Assembly (NCBI RefSeq): GCF_026340655.1
Contig: NZ_JAPEOZ010000001.1
Location: 8,122,001-8,186,000, forward strand
DNA: 64,000 bases
Reading direction: 5' to 3'
Source: Streptomyces sp. NBC_01275
GTDB taxonomy: Bacteria > Actinomycetota > Actinomycetes > Streptomycetales > Streptomycetaceae
Made by a program: the position numbers and the translations under genes. The notes under the pieces were generated by a model. It was not told the DNA's origin. It searched no databases and was given only the letters and a program-made list of their open reading frames with translations. Position 1 is the first letter of the stretch, and each line of letters opens with the position of its first letter. Positions 33,132 through 40,875 of the stretch are shown here, piece by piece.

Positions 33132-33659
33132 ATGACCGCACCCCTCGCGCTCGACCCCGCGCGCACCGCCCTCGTCCTCGTCGACCTGATGGACCGGATC
33201 GTCGCGCTGCCCCTGGAACCCCACAAGGGCGCCGAAGTGCTGGCCGTCGCCGAGGAGTTGGCGGACGCCTTCCGCTCCGCCGGGGCCCTCGTCGTCCTCG
33301 TGCGCGTCGAACGCCCGGGCGTCGCCGAGCAGCCGCACGGCAGCGAGCTGGTCCACGGGCTGCTCAGGGACGGCGACCTGGAGATCGTCAAGCGCACCAT
33401 CGGCGCGTTCCACGGCACCGGGCTGGACGAGCGGCTGCGCGAACACGGCGTCACCGCCCTCGTGTTCGGCGGCATCGCCACCAACCTCGGCGTGGAGTCC
33501 ACGGCCCGCGCCGCCGGCGACCTCGGCTACGACCTCGTCTTCGTCGAGGACGCGATGACCGCCCTCACCGAGGCCGAGCACGAGGCGTCGGTGCGGCTCG
33601 ACTTCCCCCGGCTGGGGTCGGTGGTGCGGGCGGCGGACGTACGGTTCGTGGCGCCCTGA
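33132..33659 (+). CDS. Isochorismatase-fold hydrolase lacking the nucleophile Cys
   Basis: The 175-residue protein has the family Asp (LVLVDLMDRIV), the Lys (EIVKRTIGAFHGTGL) and the cis-peptide region, but the segment that normally reads TNVCVESTARDA is TNLGVESTARAAGDLGYD. The catalytic Cys of nicotinamidase-type amidohydrolases is Gly here. Isochorismatases of the EntB/PhzD type also lack Cys and hydrolyse a vinyl ether using Asp, so an active enzyme of that kind is possible. It probably forms a unit with the MarR gene. Confidence 0.88.
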   Translation: MTAPLALDPARTALVLVDLMDRIVALPLEPHKGAEVLAVAEELADAFRSAGALVVLVRVERPGVAEQPHGSELVHGLLRDGDLEIVKRTIGAFHGTGLDERLREHGVTALVFGGIATNLGVESTARAAGDLGYDLVFVEDAMTALTEAEHEASVRLDFPRLGSVVRAADVRFVAP

Positions 33660-33710
33660 GCCGAAGCGCCTCCAGCCGCAGCGCCGTGAACCCAACCGCC
33701 CTCAGCCGAA

Positions 33711-33759
33711 GCGGGGCCCTTGCGGCGCAGGGGGCGCTCCCCGCCGGTCGGGGCCCCGC
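33711..33759. terminator. Hairpin between isochorismatase and fdhD
   Basis: GCGGGGCCC (33711-33719) pairs with GGGCCCCGC (33751-33759) around G/C-rich sequence, between two convergent genes. Direct copies of AGCCGAAGCG lie just before it. Confidence 0.55.
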
Positions 33760-33783
33760 CGCCGTGCAGCGGGGAGAGCCGGG

Positions 33784-34668
33784 TCAGCCCCGGGCGGCCG
33801 CGGTCCGCAGAGCGATGCGGTCCTCACCCGCGTACACGTTCATGGAACTGCCCCGCAGGAAGCCCACCAGCGTCAGCCCCGTCTCGGCGGCCAGGTCCAC
33901 CGCCAGCGAGGAGGGCGCGGACACCGCCGCGAGCATCGGGATGCCCGCCATCACGGCCTTCTGCGCCAGCTCGAAGGAGGCGCGGCCCGACACCAGCAGG
34001 ATCGTGCGGGACAGCGGCAGGTCGCCGTTCTGCAGAGCGCGGCCGACGAGTTTGTCGACCGCGTTGTGCCGGCCCACGTCCTCCCGCACGTCCAGCAGCT
34101 CGCCGGCCTCGGAGAACAGGGCCGCCGCGTGCAGCCCGCCGGTGCGGTCGAAGACCCGCTGGGCCGCGCGCAGCCGGTCGGGCAGGCTCGCGAGCAGCTC
34201 GGGCTCGACACGGAGCGGGGGAGTGTCGGCGATGGGCCAGCGGGCCGTCGTGCGGACCGCGTCCAGGCTCGCCTTGCCGCACAGCCCGCAGGAGGATGTC
34301 GTATACACATTCCGCTCGAGCGTGATGTCGGGGATCACCACGTCCGCAGCGATGCGGACGTCCACCACGTTGTACGAGTTCGCCCCTCCCCCACTCTCGG
34401 CTCCGCTCGAGCGGGAGGTGCCCCCAGCCGTCGCGCCGGCGCAGTACACGATGCTCTGCAGATCGGACGCGTTCGCCAGCACCCCCTCGCTGACCAGGAA
34501 CCCGGCGGCGAGCGCGAAGTCGTCGCCCGGGGTGCGCATGGTGATCGCGAGCGGCTTGCCGTTCAGCCTGATCTCCATGGGCTCCTCGGCGACGAGCGTG
34601 TCCGGGCGGCTGGAGACCGCCCCGTCCCGGATGCGGAGCACCTTGCGTCGTTCCGTGACTCGTCCCAT
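33784..34668 (-). CDS. fdhD: Formate dehydrogenase accessory sulfurtransferase FdhD
   Basis: FdhD moves sulfur from a cysteine desulfurase to the Mo/W-bis-MGD cofactor of formate dehydrogenase. The 294-residue protein has the Cys-x2-Cys loop (TTSSCGLCGKASLDA), EEPMEIRLNGKPLAITMRTPGDD, REDVGRHNAVDKLVGRAL and LVSGRASFELAQKAVMAGIP. An inserted Gly/Ser stretch (TAGGTSRSSGAESGGGANSY) between VYCAGA and NVVDVRI coincides with a dispersed Streptomyces repeat in the DNA. The ATG at 34668 lies 7 bases after the Fe-S gene's stop. Its usual partner enzyme is only partly present here. Confidence 0.95.
   Translation of the reverse strand: MGRVTERRKVLRIRDGAVSSRPDTLVAEEPMEIRLNGKPLAITMRTPGDDFALAAGFLVSEGVLANASDLQSIVYCAGATAGGTSRSSGAESGGGANSYNVVDVRIAADVVIPDITLERNVYTTSSCGLCGKASLDAVRTTARWPIADTPPLRVEPELLASLPDRLRAAQRVFDRTGGLHAAALFSEAGELLDVREDVGRHNAVDKLVGRALQNGDLPLSRTILLVSGRASFELAQKAVMAGIPMLAAVSAPSSLAVDLAAETGLTLVGFLRGSSMNVYAGEDRIALRTAAARG
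34385..34426. repeat. Dispersed repeat inserted in frame within fdhD
   Basis: The run CCTCCCCCACTCTCGGCTCC followed by GCTCGAGCGGGAGGTGCCCCC is a sequence I recognise as recurring within and between genes in Streptomyces genomes. CCTCCC and GGGAGG at its ends can pair. It adds about 14 residues to FdhD without breaking the frame. Confidence 0.65.
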
Positions 34669-34675
34669 GTCCTGA

Positions 34676-35536
34676 TCAGCCCCGGTTCTGTACGTGCTGG
34701 TAGCCGAAACGGCCCTTGATGCAGAGGTTGCCGTGGGTCACCGGGTTGTCGTGCGGCGAGGTGACCTTCACGATCTCATTGTCCTGCACATGGAGCGTGA
34801 GATTGCAGCCCACTCCACAGTAGGCGCATACAGTAGTCGTCCTGGTCTGGGACGACTCATCCCAGGTGCCCGCCTTTCGTCGGTCGAACTCCGAGCGGAA
34901 GGACAGCGCCCCCGTCGGGCACACCTCGATGCAGTTCCCGCAGTACACGCACGCCGAGTCGGTCAGCGCGGCGTCGTGCTCCACGGCGATCCGGGCGTCG
35001 AAGCCACGCCCCGCGACGGAGATCGCGAAGCTGTTCTGCCACTGGTCACCGCAGGCGTCCACGCACTTGTAGCAGAGGATGCACTTGTCGTGGTCGCGCA
35101 CATAGAGGTCGTTGTCGATCTTCGGCTCCTCGTCGAGCCGGGCCGCGTCGGGGCCGAAGCGGTCCGGCTTCGCCTCGTACTCCTTGATCCATTCCGCGAC
35201 CACGGGCGTCGTGGACAGGTCGACCGAGGAGGCGAGCAGTTCGAGGACGATCCTGCGGCTGTGCCGGGTGCGCTCGGTGTCCGTGCGCACCACCATGCCC
35301 GGCTCCGCCGTGCGGGAGCAGGCGGGGACCAGGGTGCGTGCGCCCTCGACCTCGACCACGCACACCCGGCAGGCGTTCCTCGGGCGCAGGGTGTCGCCCT
35401 CGCAGAAGGTCGGCACGTCCTTCCCTGCGGCCCGGCAGGCGTCGAGGACGGTCGTACCCTCGGGCGCCCTGGCCTCCTGCCCGTCGATCGTGAACTCCAC
35501 CAGCCGACGCGGCACTCCGAGCGGTATCACGGTCAT
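34676..35536 (-). CDS. 2Fe-2S/4Fe-4S protein matching the N-terminal part of NAD-dependent formate dehydrogenase alpha subunit
   Basis: The 286-residue protein starts with a plant-type 2Fe-2S ferredoxin domain (CEGDTLRPRNACRVCVVEVE...LVPACS). Then come the NuoG-like ERTRHSRRIVLELL, two 4Fe-4S motifs (CILCYKCVDAC and CVYCGNCIEVCPTGAL) and the 4Fe-4S cluster domain that opens molybdopterin oxidoreductases (TTTVCAYCGVGCNLTLHVQDNEIVKV). It stops after NLCIKGRFGYQH, just where the Mo-binding domains would begin. It may be a natural split subunit or a truncated FdhA; the catalytic part upstream is only a remnant. The ATG at 35536 overlaps the NuoF-like stop by 4 bases. Confidence 0.88.
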   Translation of the reverse strand: MTVIPLGVPRRLVEFTIDGQEARAPEGTTVLDACRAAGKDVPTFCEGDTLRPRNACRVCVVEVEGARTLVPACSRTAEPGMVVRTDTERTRHSRRIVLELLASSVDLSTTPVVAEWIKEYEAKPDRFGPDAARLDEEPKIDNDLYVRDHDKCILCYKCVDACGDQWQNSFAISVAGRGFDARIAVEHDAALTDSACVYCGNCIEVCPTGALSFRSEFDRRKAGTWDESSQTRTTTVCAYCGVGCNLTLHVQDNEIVKVTSPHDNPVTHGNLCIKGRFGYQHVQNRG

Positions 35537-36752
35537 TCGTACGCCCCCAGACGGTCGATGGCGGATTCCACGGCGTTCCACGCGGTCTGTCCCAGACCGC
35601 AGATCGAGGCGTCCCGCATCGCGCGGCCGACCTCGCGCAGCAGGGCGATGTCGCCGGCCGCGGCCGCGCCGGTGCGCTCCACGATCCGGTGCAGCGCCTC
35701 CTCCTGCCGTACGGTCCCGATCCGGCACGGCACGCACTGTCCGCACGACTCGTCGCGGAAGAACTCGGCGATGCGCAGCAGCAGCCGGGGCAGCGGGACC
35801 GTGTCGTCGAAGGCCGTCACGACCCCGGAGCCGAGCGTCGTGCCCGCCTCCCGGGCGCCCTCGAAGGTGAGCGGGACATCGAGTTCGTCGGGCCGTACGA
35901 AACCGCCGGCCGCGCCGCCGAGCAGGACCGCGCGCAGGCGCTCACGGGCGCCGGCGAGGGTGAGCAGCTCGCCGAGCGTGGCGCCGAACGGCAGCTCGTA
36001 GACGCCGGGTCGGTCCACGCTCCCCGACACGCAGAACAGCTTGGGTCCGGTGGACCTGTCCGTGCCGATCGCCGCGTACGCGGGTGCGCCCATGGTCAGG
36101 ATCGGCAGCACGTTGAGAAGCGTCTCCACGTTGTTCTCGACCGTCGGCCTGCCGAACAGCCCCTTCTCCACGGGGAAGGGCGGCTTCGAGCGCGGCCCGC
36201 CCCGGTACCCCTCGATGGAGTTGAACAGGGCCGTCTCCTCACCGCAGATGTACGCGCCCGCCCCGCGCCGGATCTCGATGTCGAAGGCGTATCCCTGGCC
36301 GAGGACGTCGTCGCCGAGGAGACCGCGTCTACGGGCCTGATCGACGGCATACTGCATACGGTGCAGCGCCCGCGGATACTCCCCGCGCAGATAGAGGTAG
36401 CCCTGGTGCGCGCCGATCGCATACGCCGCGACCGTCATCGCCTCCACCAGCGCGTACGGGTCGTCCTCCATCAGCACCCGGTCTTGAAGGTGCCCGGCTC
36501 GGATTCGTCGGCGTTGCACACCAGGTAGTGCGGATGGCCGGGATGGGACGCCGTGGCCTGCCACTTGCGTCCGGTGGGGAAGGCCGCGCCGCCCCGGCCG
36601 AGCAGCCCGGAGTCGCTCACCTCGCGGATCACGCCGGCGGGACCGAGCGCGAAGGCCCGGCGCAGCGCCGTGTAACCGCCGTGGGCCCGGTAGTCGTCGG
36701 GGGAGGCCGGGTCGACCACGCCCACGCGGCGCAGCAGCACGGTCCACCCACA
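35533..36752 (-). pseudogene. NuoF-like NAD/FMN-binding subunit of formate dehydrogenase, N-terminally truncated and frameshifted
   Basis: From ~36752 the frame reads [45 protein letters not shown] and [12 protein letters not shown], the FMN/NAD site of NuoF. At ~36484 a single missing G (AAGACC for AAGGACC) shifts the frame; the next frame continues [43 protein letters not shown], the 4Fe-4S motif DESCGQCVPCRIG and ICGLGQTAW. The NuoF N-terminal thioredoxin-like region is missing and replaced by the end of an FdhA fragment. Restoring one base would still leave a truncated product. The stop overlaps the Fe-S protein start. Confidence 0.75.
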
Positions 36753-37289
36753 CCGGCGCCACCACCGATCCGCGCCGCGAGGACACCCGGACCTCCTCGC
36801 CGACGGCGACCCCGTAGCGCTCGGCGTCCTCCGGGCACGCTTCGACGTGCTCGCCGCGCCGCAGCGGGGAGGCGAAACTCCCGCTCTGCACACCGGTGTT
36901 GTAGGAGTCCAGCCACCTTCCGGTGGTCAGCCGGACCGGGTCCGTCTCCCACAACCGGCCGTGCAGATAGATGGGTTCGAGGCGCTCGGCTCGGACAGGG
37001 CCACTGGATGCCCTGCTGGTCCGCCAGCCGCCGGTACGTCATCCCGTAGTGGTCCGGGGACACCGAGCGCAGCTCGTTCCAGACGGCCTCGGCGTCGGCG
37101 TACTTCCAGTCGTGGCCGAGCCGGGTGGCCAGGTCGCAGAGGATGTCGATGTCCTCGCGCGCCTCGCCGGGAGGCGTCACCGCCCGCCGTACGCGCTGAA
37201 CTCGCCGCTCGCTGTTGGTGGTCGTGCCCTCGGTCTCCGCCCAGCCGGCCGTCGCGGGCAGCACGACGTCCGCCAGCTCGGCGGTCCTC
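36753..37289 (-). pseudogene. Formate dehydrogenase molybdopterin subunit, C-terminal fragment
   Basis: About 180 residues of the MGD-binding C-terminal part remain: RTAELADVVLPATAGWAETEG, TTTNSERRVQRVRRAVTPPG, EDIDILCDLATRLGHDWKYA and RLADQQGIQWPCPS. After a one-base frameshift near 36996 the next frame gives ERLEPIYLHGRLWETDPVRL and the start of the molydop-binding domain ([21 protein letters not shown]). The first two-thirds, with the active-site Cys/Sec, are absent, and the very C-terminus is fused to NuoF sequence. The upstream edge is fused to PanE near 37280-37295. This can no longer be an active formate dehydrogenase. Confidence 0.75.
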
Positions 37290-37682
37290 GGCACTGACCG
37301 CGCCGTCCGGGTCCACGCTTTCGACCCTGGCGCCGTCGTAGGGGCCGCCGTGTCCGTGGAAGGACCACCAGGGGATGCCGTTCTGAGCGGCGACCACCGC
37401 GGTGGCATCGTGCAGAGGCTCGATCAGCGGCCCGCACGCCGCGTGCGAGTTGGCCTTCAGGCCCAGGAACACGAAGTCGACCGGGCCGATCTCGGCCGGG
37501 TCGGCGGTGGCGTGGGCATGCGCGGTGAAGTCGCCGCGCGCACTGAGCACACGCACCCCGTGCCGCCTCATGGCCGCCAGATGCGGTCCACGGGCGACGA
37601 GGTGCACGTCGGCGCCCGCGCGGTGGAGCGCTGCACCGACGTAGGCGCCGATCGCACCGGCGCCGAGGACTGCGATTTTCAT
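37290..37682 (-). pseudogene. Ketopantoate reductase (PanE/ApbA)-like, N-terminal domain only
   Basis: The frame from the ATG at 37682 reads MKIAVLGAGAIGAYVGAALH, the NADPH-binding GxGxxG, and continues HLVARGPHLAAMRRHGVRV, VDFVFLGLKANSHA and VVAAQNGIPWW with the conserved Asn-Gly. Homology ends after VESVDPDGAVSA near residue 131, where formate dehydrogenase sequence takes over in another frame. The C-terminal domain carrying the catalytic Lys and Glu is lost. The upstream region has a GTCTACAGT motif shared with the GntR gene promoter. Confidence 0.78.
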
Positions 37683-37742
37683 GGTGAGGGAGCTCCGTTC
37701 GGTCGAGGGTACCGAGGAACTGCAGAACACTGTCGACGAAAT

Positions 37743-37756
37743 ATTGTCTACAGTAT
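37743..37756. promoter_or_regulatory. ATTGTCTACAGTAT, likely GntR-family site
   Basis: GTCTACAGT (37746-37754) recurs at 40761-40769 and inverted at 40779-40787, in front of the GntR/FCD gene. It lies 61 bases upstream of the panE remnant and ~205 bases before the antiporter, so it could control both. Confidence 0.6.
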
Positions 37757-37961
37757 GGAAGGAGGGGCGGCAAGGACTCGCGCGGCAAGTGCTTGAGCGG
37801 CAAGGACTCGCGCACGCTGGATGCGGTCCGCGAAAACCGGCCGATATGTCGTGCGCGGGAACCGGCGGTGCGACCGCTCGCCGCATCCGCCATACCGTTC
37901 ACCGCATACGGTCGACGCGCCGCCTTTGCAACTGCCGTACGGGTTCCTACCGTTCGGGATC

Positions 37962-39317
37962 ATGAGTCCCCCTGTCGCGCCGCCCGGCTGGAGCCGCTGG
38001 CTCGTCCCCCCGGCGGCCCTCTCCGTCCACCTCTCCATCGGCCAGGCCTACGCCTGGTCCGTGTTCAAGCCGCCGCTGGAGTCCGCGCTCGACCTCAGCG
38101 GCACCCAGAGCGCCCTGCCCTTCCAGCTCGCCATCGTCATGCTCGGCCTGTCCGCCGCGTTCGGCGGCACCCTGGTGGAGCGCAACGGGCCGCGCTGGGC
38201 CATGACGGTCGCCCTGGTCTGCTTCTCCTCCGGCCTCCTGATCTCCGCGCTCGGCGCCGCCACCGAGCAGTACTGGCTGATCGTCCTCGGCTACGGCTTC
38301 GTCGGCGGCATCGGCCTCGGCATCGGCTACATCTCCCCGGTCTCCACGCTGATCAAGTGGTTCCCGGACCGGCCCGGCATGGCGACCGGCATCGCCATCA
38401 TGGGTTTCGGCGGCGGCGCGCTCATCGCCTCGCCCTGGTCGGCGCAGATGCTGGAGTCGTTCGGCGCCGACAGCTCCGGGATCGCGCTCTCCTTCCTCGT
38501 GCTCGGGCTGTCGTATGCCGTGTTCATGACGCTGGGAGTGCTACTGGTGCGGGTGCCGCGCGGCCCGCAGCCCGCCGTGGGCGTGCAGCCCGCCGAGGGC
38601 GGGCCCAGCGCCGTCGAGGGCGTGCAGGTCTCGGCGCGCAGTGCGGTGCGCACCCCGCAGTTCTGGTGCCTGTGGGTCGTGCTCTGCATGAACGTGACCG
38701 CCGGCATCGGCATCCTGGAGAAGGCCGCCCCGATGATCACGGACTTCTTCTCCGACACCTCCACCCCCGTCTCGGTGTCCGCGGCCGCCGGCTTCGTCGC
38801 CCTGCTGTCCGCGGCGAACATGGCCGGTCGCATCGGCTGGTCGTCGACCTCCGACCTGATCGGCCGCAAGAACATCTACCGCGTCTACCTGGGCGTCGGC
38901 GCGCTGATGTACGCCCTGATCGCGCTGATCGGCGACTCCTCGAAACCCCTGTTCATCCTGTCCGCCCTGGTGATCCTCTCCTTCTACGGCGGCGGCTTCG
39001 CGACTATCCCCGCCTACCTGAAGGACCTGTTCGGGACCTACCAGGTCGGCGCGATCCACGGCCGGCTGCTCACCGCCTGGTCGACGGCCGGCGTGCTCGG
39101 TCCGCTGATCGTCAACTGGATCGCCGACCGGCAGGAGGACGCCGGCAAGCACGGCTCGTCGCTGTACACCCTGTCCCTGTTCATCATGATCGGGCTGCTC
39201 GCCGTCGGCTTCGTCGCCAACGAACTAGTCCGGCCCGTCGACGCCCGCCACCACCACGTCCCCGCCCCGAGGGAGGCCGCCGATGTCACAGCCCGACAGC
39301 AGTCAGAGTCCGCCTGA
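37962..39317 (+). CDS. OFA-family MFS transporter (oxalate/formate antiporter-like)
   Basis: The 451-residue protein has twelve hydrophobic segments and OFA hallmarks: SIGQAYAWSVFKPPLE after helix 1, FGGTLVERNGPRW (motif A), YGFVGGIGLGIGYISPVSTLIKWFPDRPGMATGIAIMGFGGGA and NMAGRIGWSSTSDLIGRK. OxlT-type members exchange oxalate and formate; others move related small anions. ATG at 37962 is chosen because the family starts just before helix 1. It diverges from the FDH remnants and overlaps a 45-residue membrane peptide gene that regularly accompanies such transporters. Confidence 0.92.
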   Translation: MSPPVAPPGWSRWLVPPAALSVHLSIGQAYAWSVFKPPLESALDLSGTQSALPFQLAIVMLGLSAAFGGTLVERNGPRWAMTVALVCFSSGLLISALGAATEQYWLIVLGYGFVGGIGLGIGYISPVSTLIKWFPDRPGMATGIAIMGFGGGALIASPWSAQMLESFGADSSGIALSFLVLGLSYAVFMTLGVLLVRVPRGPQPAVGVQPAEGGPSAVEGVQVSARSAVRTPQFWCLWVVLCMNVTAGIGILEKAAPMITDFFSDTSTPVSVSAAAGFVALLSAANMAGRIGWSSTSDLIGRKNIYRVYLGVGALMYALIALIGDSSKPLFILSALVILSFYGGGFATIPAYLKDLFGTYQVGAIHGRLLTAWSTAGVLGPLIVNWIADRQEDAGKHGSSLYTLSLFIMIGLLAVGFVANELVRPVDARHHHVPAPREAADVTARQQSESA

Positions 39318-39420
39318 CCGGCGCCCGCTCATCGCCTTCGCCTGGCTGTGGGTGGGGGCGCCCCTCGTCTACGGACTGTACGAACTCGTGCAGAAGGCGA
39401 CGCAGCTGTTCACCAAGTAG
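39283..39420 (+). CDS. MFS transporter small subunit-like peptide, 45 residues
   Basis: This short gene overlaps the end of the antiporter gene by 35 bases in another frame. It begins at an ATG (39283) with GGGAGG eight bases upstream. The product MSQPDSSQSPPDRRP is followed by LIAFAWLWVGAPLVYGLYEL, one membrane helix, and a short amphipathic tail QKATQLFTK. Short one-helix proteins of this type are encoded directly after OFA transporters in many actinobacteria and are annotated as an MFS small subunit. It probably binds the transporter in the membrane. Confidence 0.82.
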   Translation: MSQPDSSQSPPDRRPLIAFAWLWVGAPLVYGLYELVQKATQLFTK

Positions 39421-39456
39421 TCGGGGCGTCTCCCCAAGTAGTCGCGGCGTCTCCCC
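39415..39456. repeat. 21-bp tandem duplication spanning the small-subunit stop codon
   Basis: AAGTAGTCGGGGCGTCTCCCC (39415-39435) is followed by a copy with one change (39436-39456). The TAG stop of the 45-residue gene lies in the first copy, and each unit can form a GGGGCGTCTCCCC hairpin. Confidence 0.85.
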
Positions 39457-39652
39457 ACGTGACCGTGGCCTTTCGCCGCGCAGGCGCTCGGCTCGCCACG
39501 CGGGCGTGCGGCGATTGCTCGGGCGTCCGAGGGTTAGAGGGAAGCCGACAAGGCTGGTGCGGGTTTCCTGTCGCATCACCTGTCCTCGTACCCGTGAGTC
39601 ACTCATCAGACTGGAGGATCTCGCTACCCACGGCAACGAGAGGGATCCCCCC

Positions 39653-40600
39653 ATGAACGGCTCGCGCATCGCCGCCGTCGGCCACTACCAGCCCGCCAAG
39701 GTGCTCACCAACGAGGACCTGGCGGGCCTGGTCGACACCAGCGACGAGTGGATCAGGAGCCGGGTGGGCATCCGCACACGGCACATCGCCGGGCCCGACG
39801 AGCCCGTGGACGAGCTGGCAGCGCACGCCGCCGCCAAGGCGCTCGCGGCGGCCGGGCTCACGCCCGGCGACATCGACCTGGTGCTGGTGGCGACCTCCAC
39901 GGCCGTCGACCGCTCGCCCAACATGGCCGCCCGGGTCGCCGCCCGCCTCGGCATCCCGCAGCCGGCCGCGATGGACGTCAACGTCGTGTGCGCCGGCTTC
40001 ACCCACGCGCTGGCCACCGCCGACCACACCGTCCGCGCGGGCGCCGCGACCCGGGCCCTGGTCATCGGGGCCGACAAGATGTCCGAGGTCGCCGACTGGA
40101 GCGACCGCACCACCTGCGTGCTCGTCGGCGACGGCGCGGGGGCGGCCGTGGTCGAGCCCTGTCCCGACGGCGTCGAGCCCGGCATCTCGCCCGTGCTGTG
40201 GGGATCGGTGCCCGAGATGGGCAACGCCGTGCGCATCGAGGGCCAGCCCGCGCGGTTCGCCCAGGAGGGGCAGAGCGTCTACCGCTGGGCCACCACCCGG
40301 CTGCCGCCCCTGGCACGGCAGGCCTGCGAGCGGGCGGGCCTGGCTCCGGCGGACCTCGCCGCCGTCGTCCTGCACCAGGCGAACCTGCGCATCATCGAGC
40401 CCCTCGCGCAGAAGATCGGCGCCGTCAACGCGGTGGTCGCGCGCGATGTCACCGAATCGGGCAACACCTCCGCCGCCAGCATTCCGCTCGCCTTCTCCAA
40501 GCTGGTCGAGCAGGGCGTGATCAGCACCGGGGACCCGGTGCTGCTGTTCGGCTTCGGCGGCAACCTGTCGTACGCGGGACAGGTCGTACGCTGCCCCTGA
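39653..40600 (+). CDS. 3-oxoacyl-ACP synthase III (KAS III/FabH-like)
   Basis: The 315-residue condensing enzyme has the full Cys-His-Asn triad: DVNVVCAGFTHAL, VVLHQANLRIIE and ESGNTSAASIPLAF, plus DEWIRSRVGIRTRH and LLFGFGGNLSYAGQVVRCP at the C-terminus. KAS III enzymes join an acyl-CoA starter with malonyl-ACP. A stand-alone copy beside transporter and regulator genes is unusual, since essential FabH lies in a fab operon; it may start a special lipid or secondary metabolite. ATG at 39653; the upstream AGAGGGAT is a weak RBS. Confidence 0.93.
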   Translation: MNGSRIAAVGHYQPAKVLTNEDLAGLVDTSDEWIRSRVGIRTRHIAGPDEPVDELAAHAAAKALAAAGLTPGDIDLVLVATSTAVDRSPNMAARVAARLGIPQPAAMDVNVVCAGFTHALATADHTVRAGAATRALVIGADKMSEVADWSDRTTCVLVGDGAGAAVVEPCPDGVEPGISPVLWGSVPEMGNAVRIEGQPARFAQEGQSVYRWATTRLPPLARQACERAGLAPADLAAVVLHQANLRIIEPLAQKIGAVNAVVARDVTESGNTSAASIPLAFSKLVEQGVISTGDPVLLFGFGGNLSYAGQVVRCP

Positions 40601-40638
40601 GGCGTCCTGTCTCCTGCCCGTCCCGCTGCGCCCGTCCT

Positions 40639-40666
40639 CTGTGCCCTGTGCCCTGTGCCCTGTGCC
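40639..40666. repeat. CTGTGCC heptamer, four copies
   Basis: Four exact 7-base units lie between the KAS III stop and the GntR gene, followed by degenerate CGGGCCCGACTTCGTC-like repeats to ~40755. No gene is seen in 40601-40875. Confidence 0.85.
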
Positions 40667-40758
40667 CGGTGTCCGTCTCGCTGTCGGGCCCGGCTTCGGG
40701 TTTCGTCGGGCCTGACTTCGTATGCGTCGGGCCCGACTTCGGCTTCGTCGGCCCCACA

Positions 40759-40789
40759 TCGTCTACAGTGCGCCGTAGACTGTAGACGA
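40759..40789. promoter_or_regulatory. Perfect 11-bp inverted repeat TCGTCTACAGT-n9-ACTGTAGACGA
   Basis: The arms (40759-40769, 40779-40789) are exact reverse complements ~90-115 bases upstream of the GntR/FCD start. They contain GTCTACAGT, also found before the panE/antiporter divergon. It is the probable operator for autoregulation. Confidence 0.7.
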
Positions 40790-40875
40790 AAGACAATCGA
40801 TACTCGGCTGAGGACAGGCGGCGCGCGGCGTTTCGGCCGCAGCCGCCCGGTGCTGCCCAGGAGGGGGACCGACCG

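Noticed and set aside
36471..36954. Programmed frameshifting as explanation for the NuoF-like frame changes
   Set aside because: No slippery heptamer with a downstream structure is evident, and domains are missing on both sides, which fits decay better.
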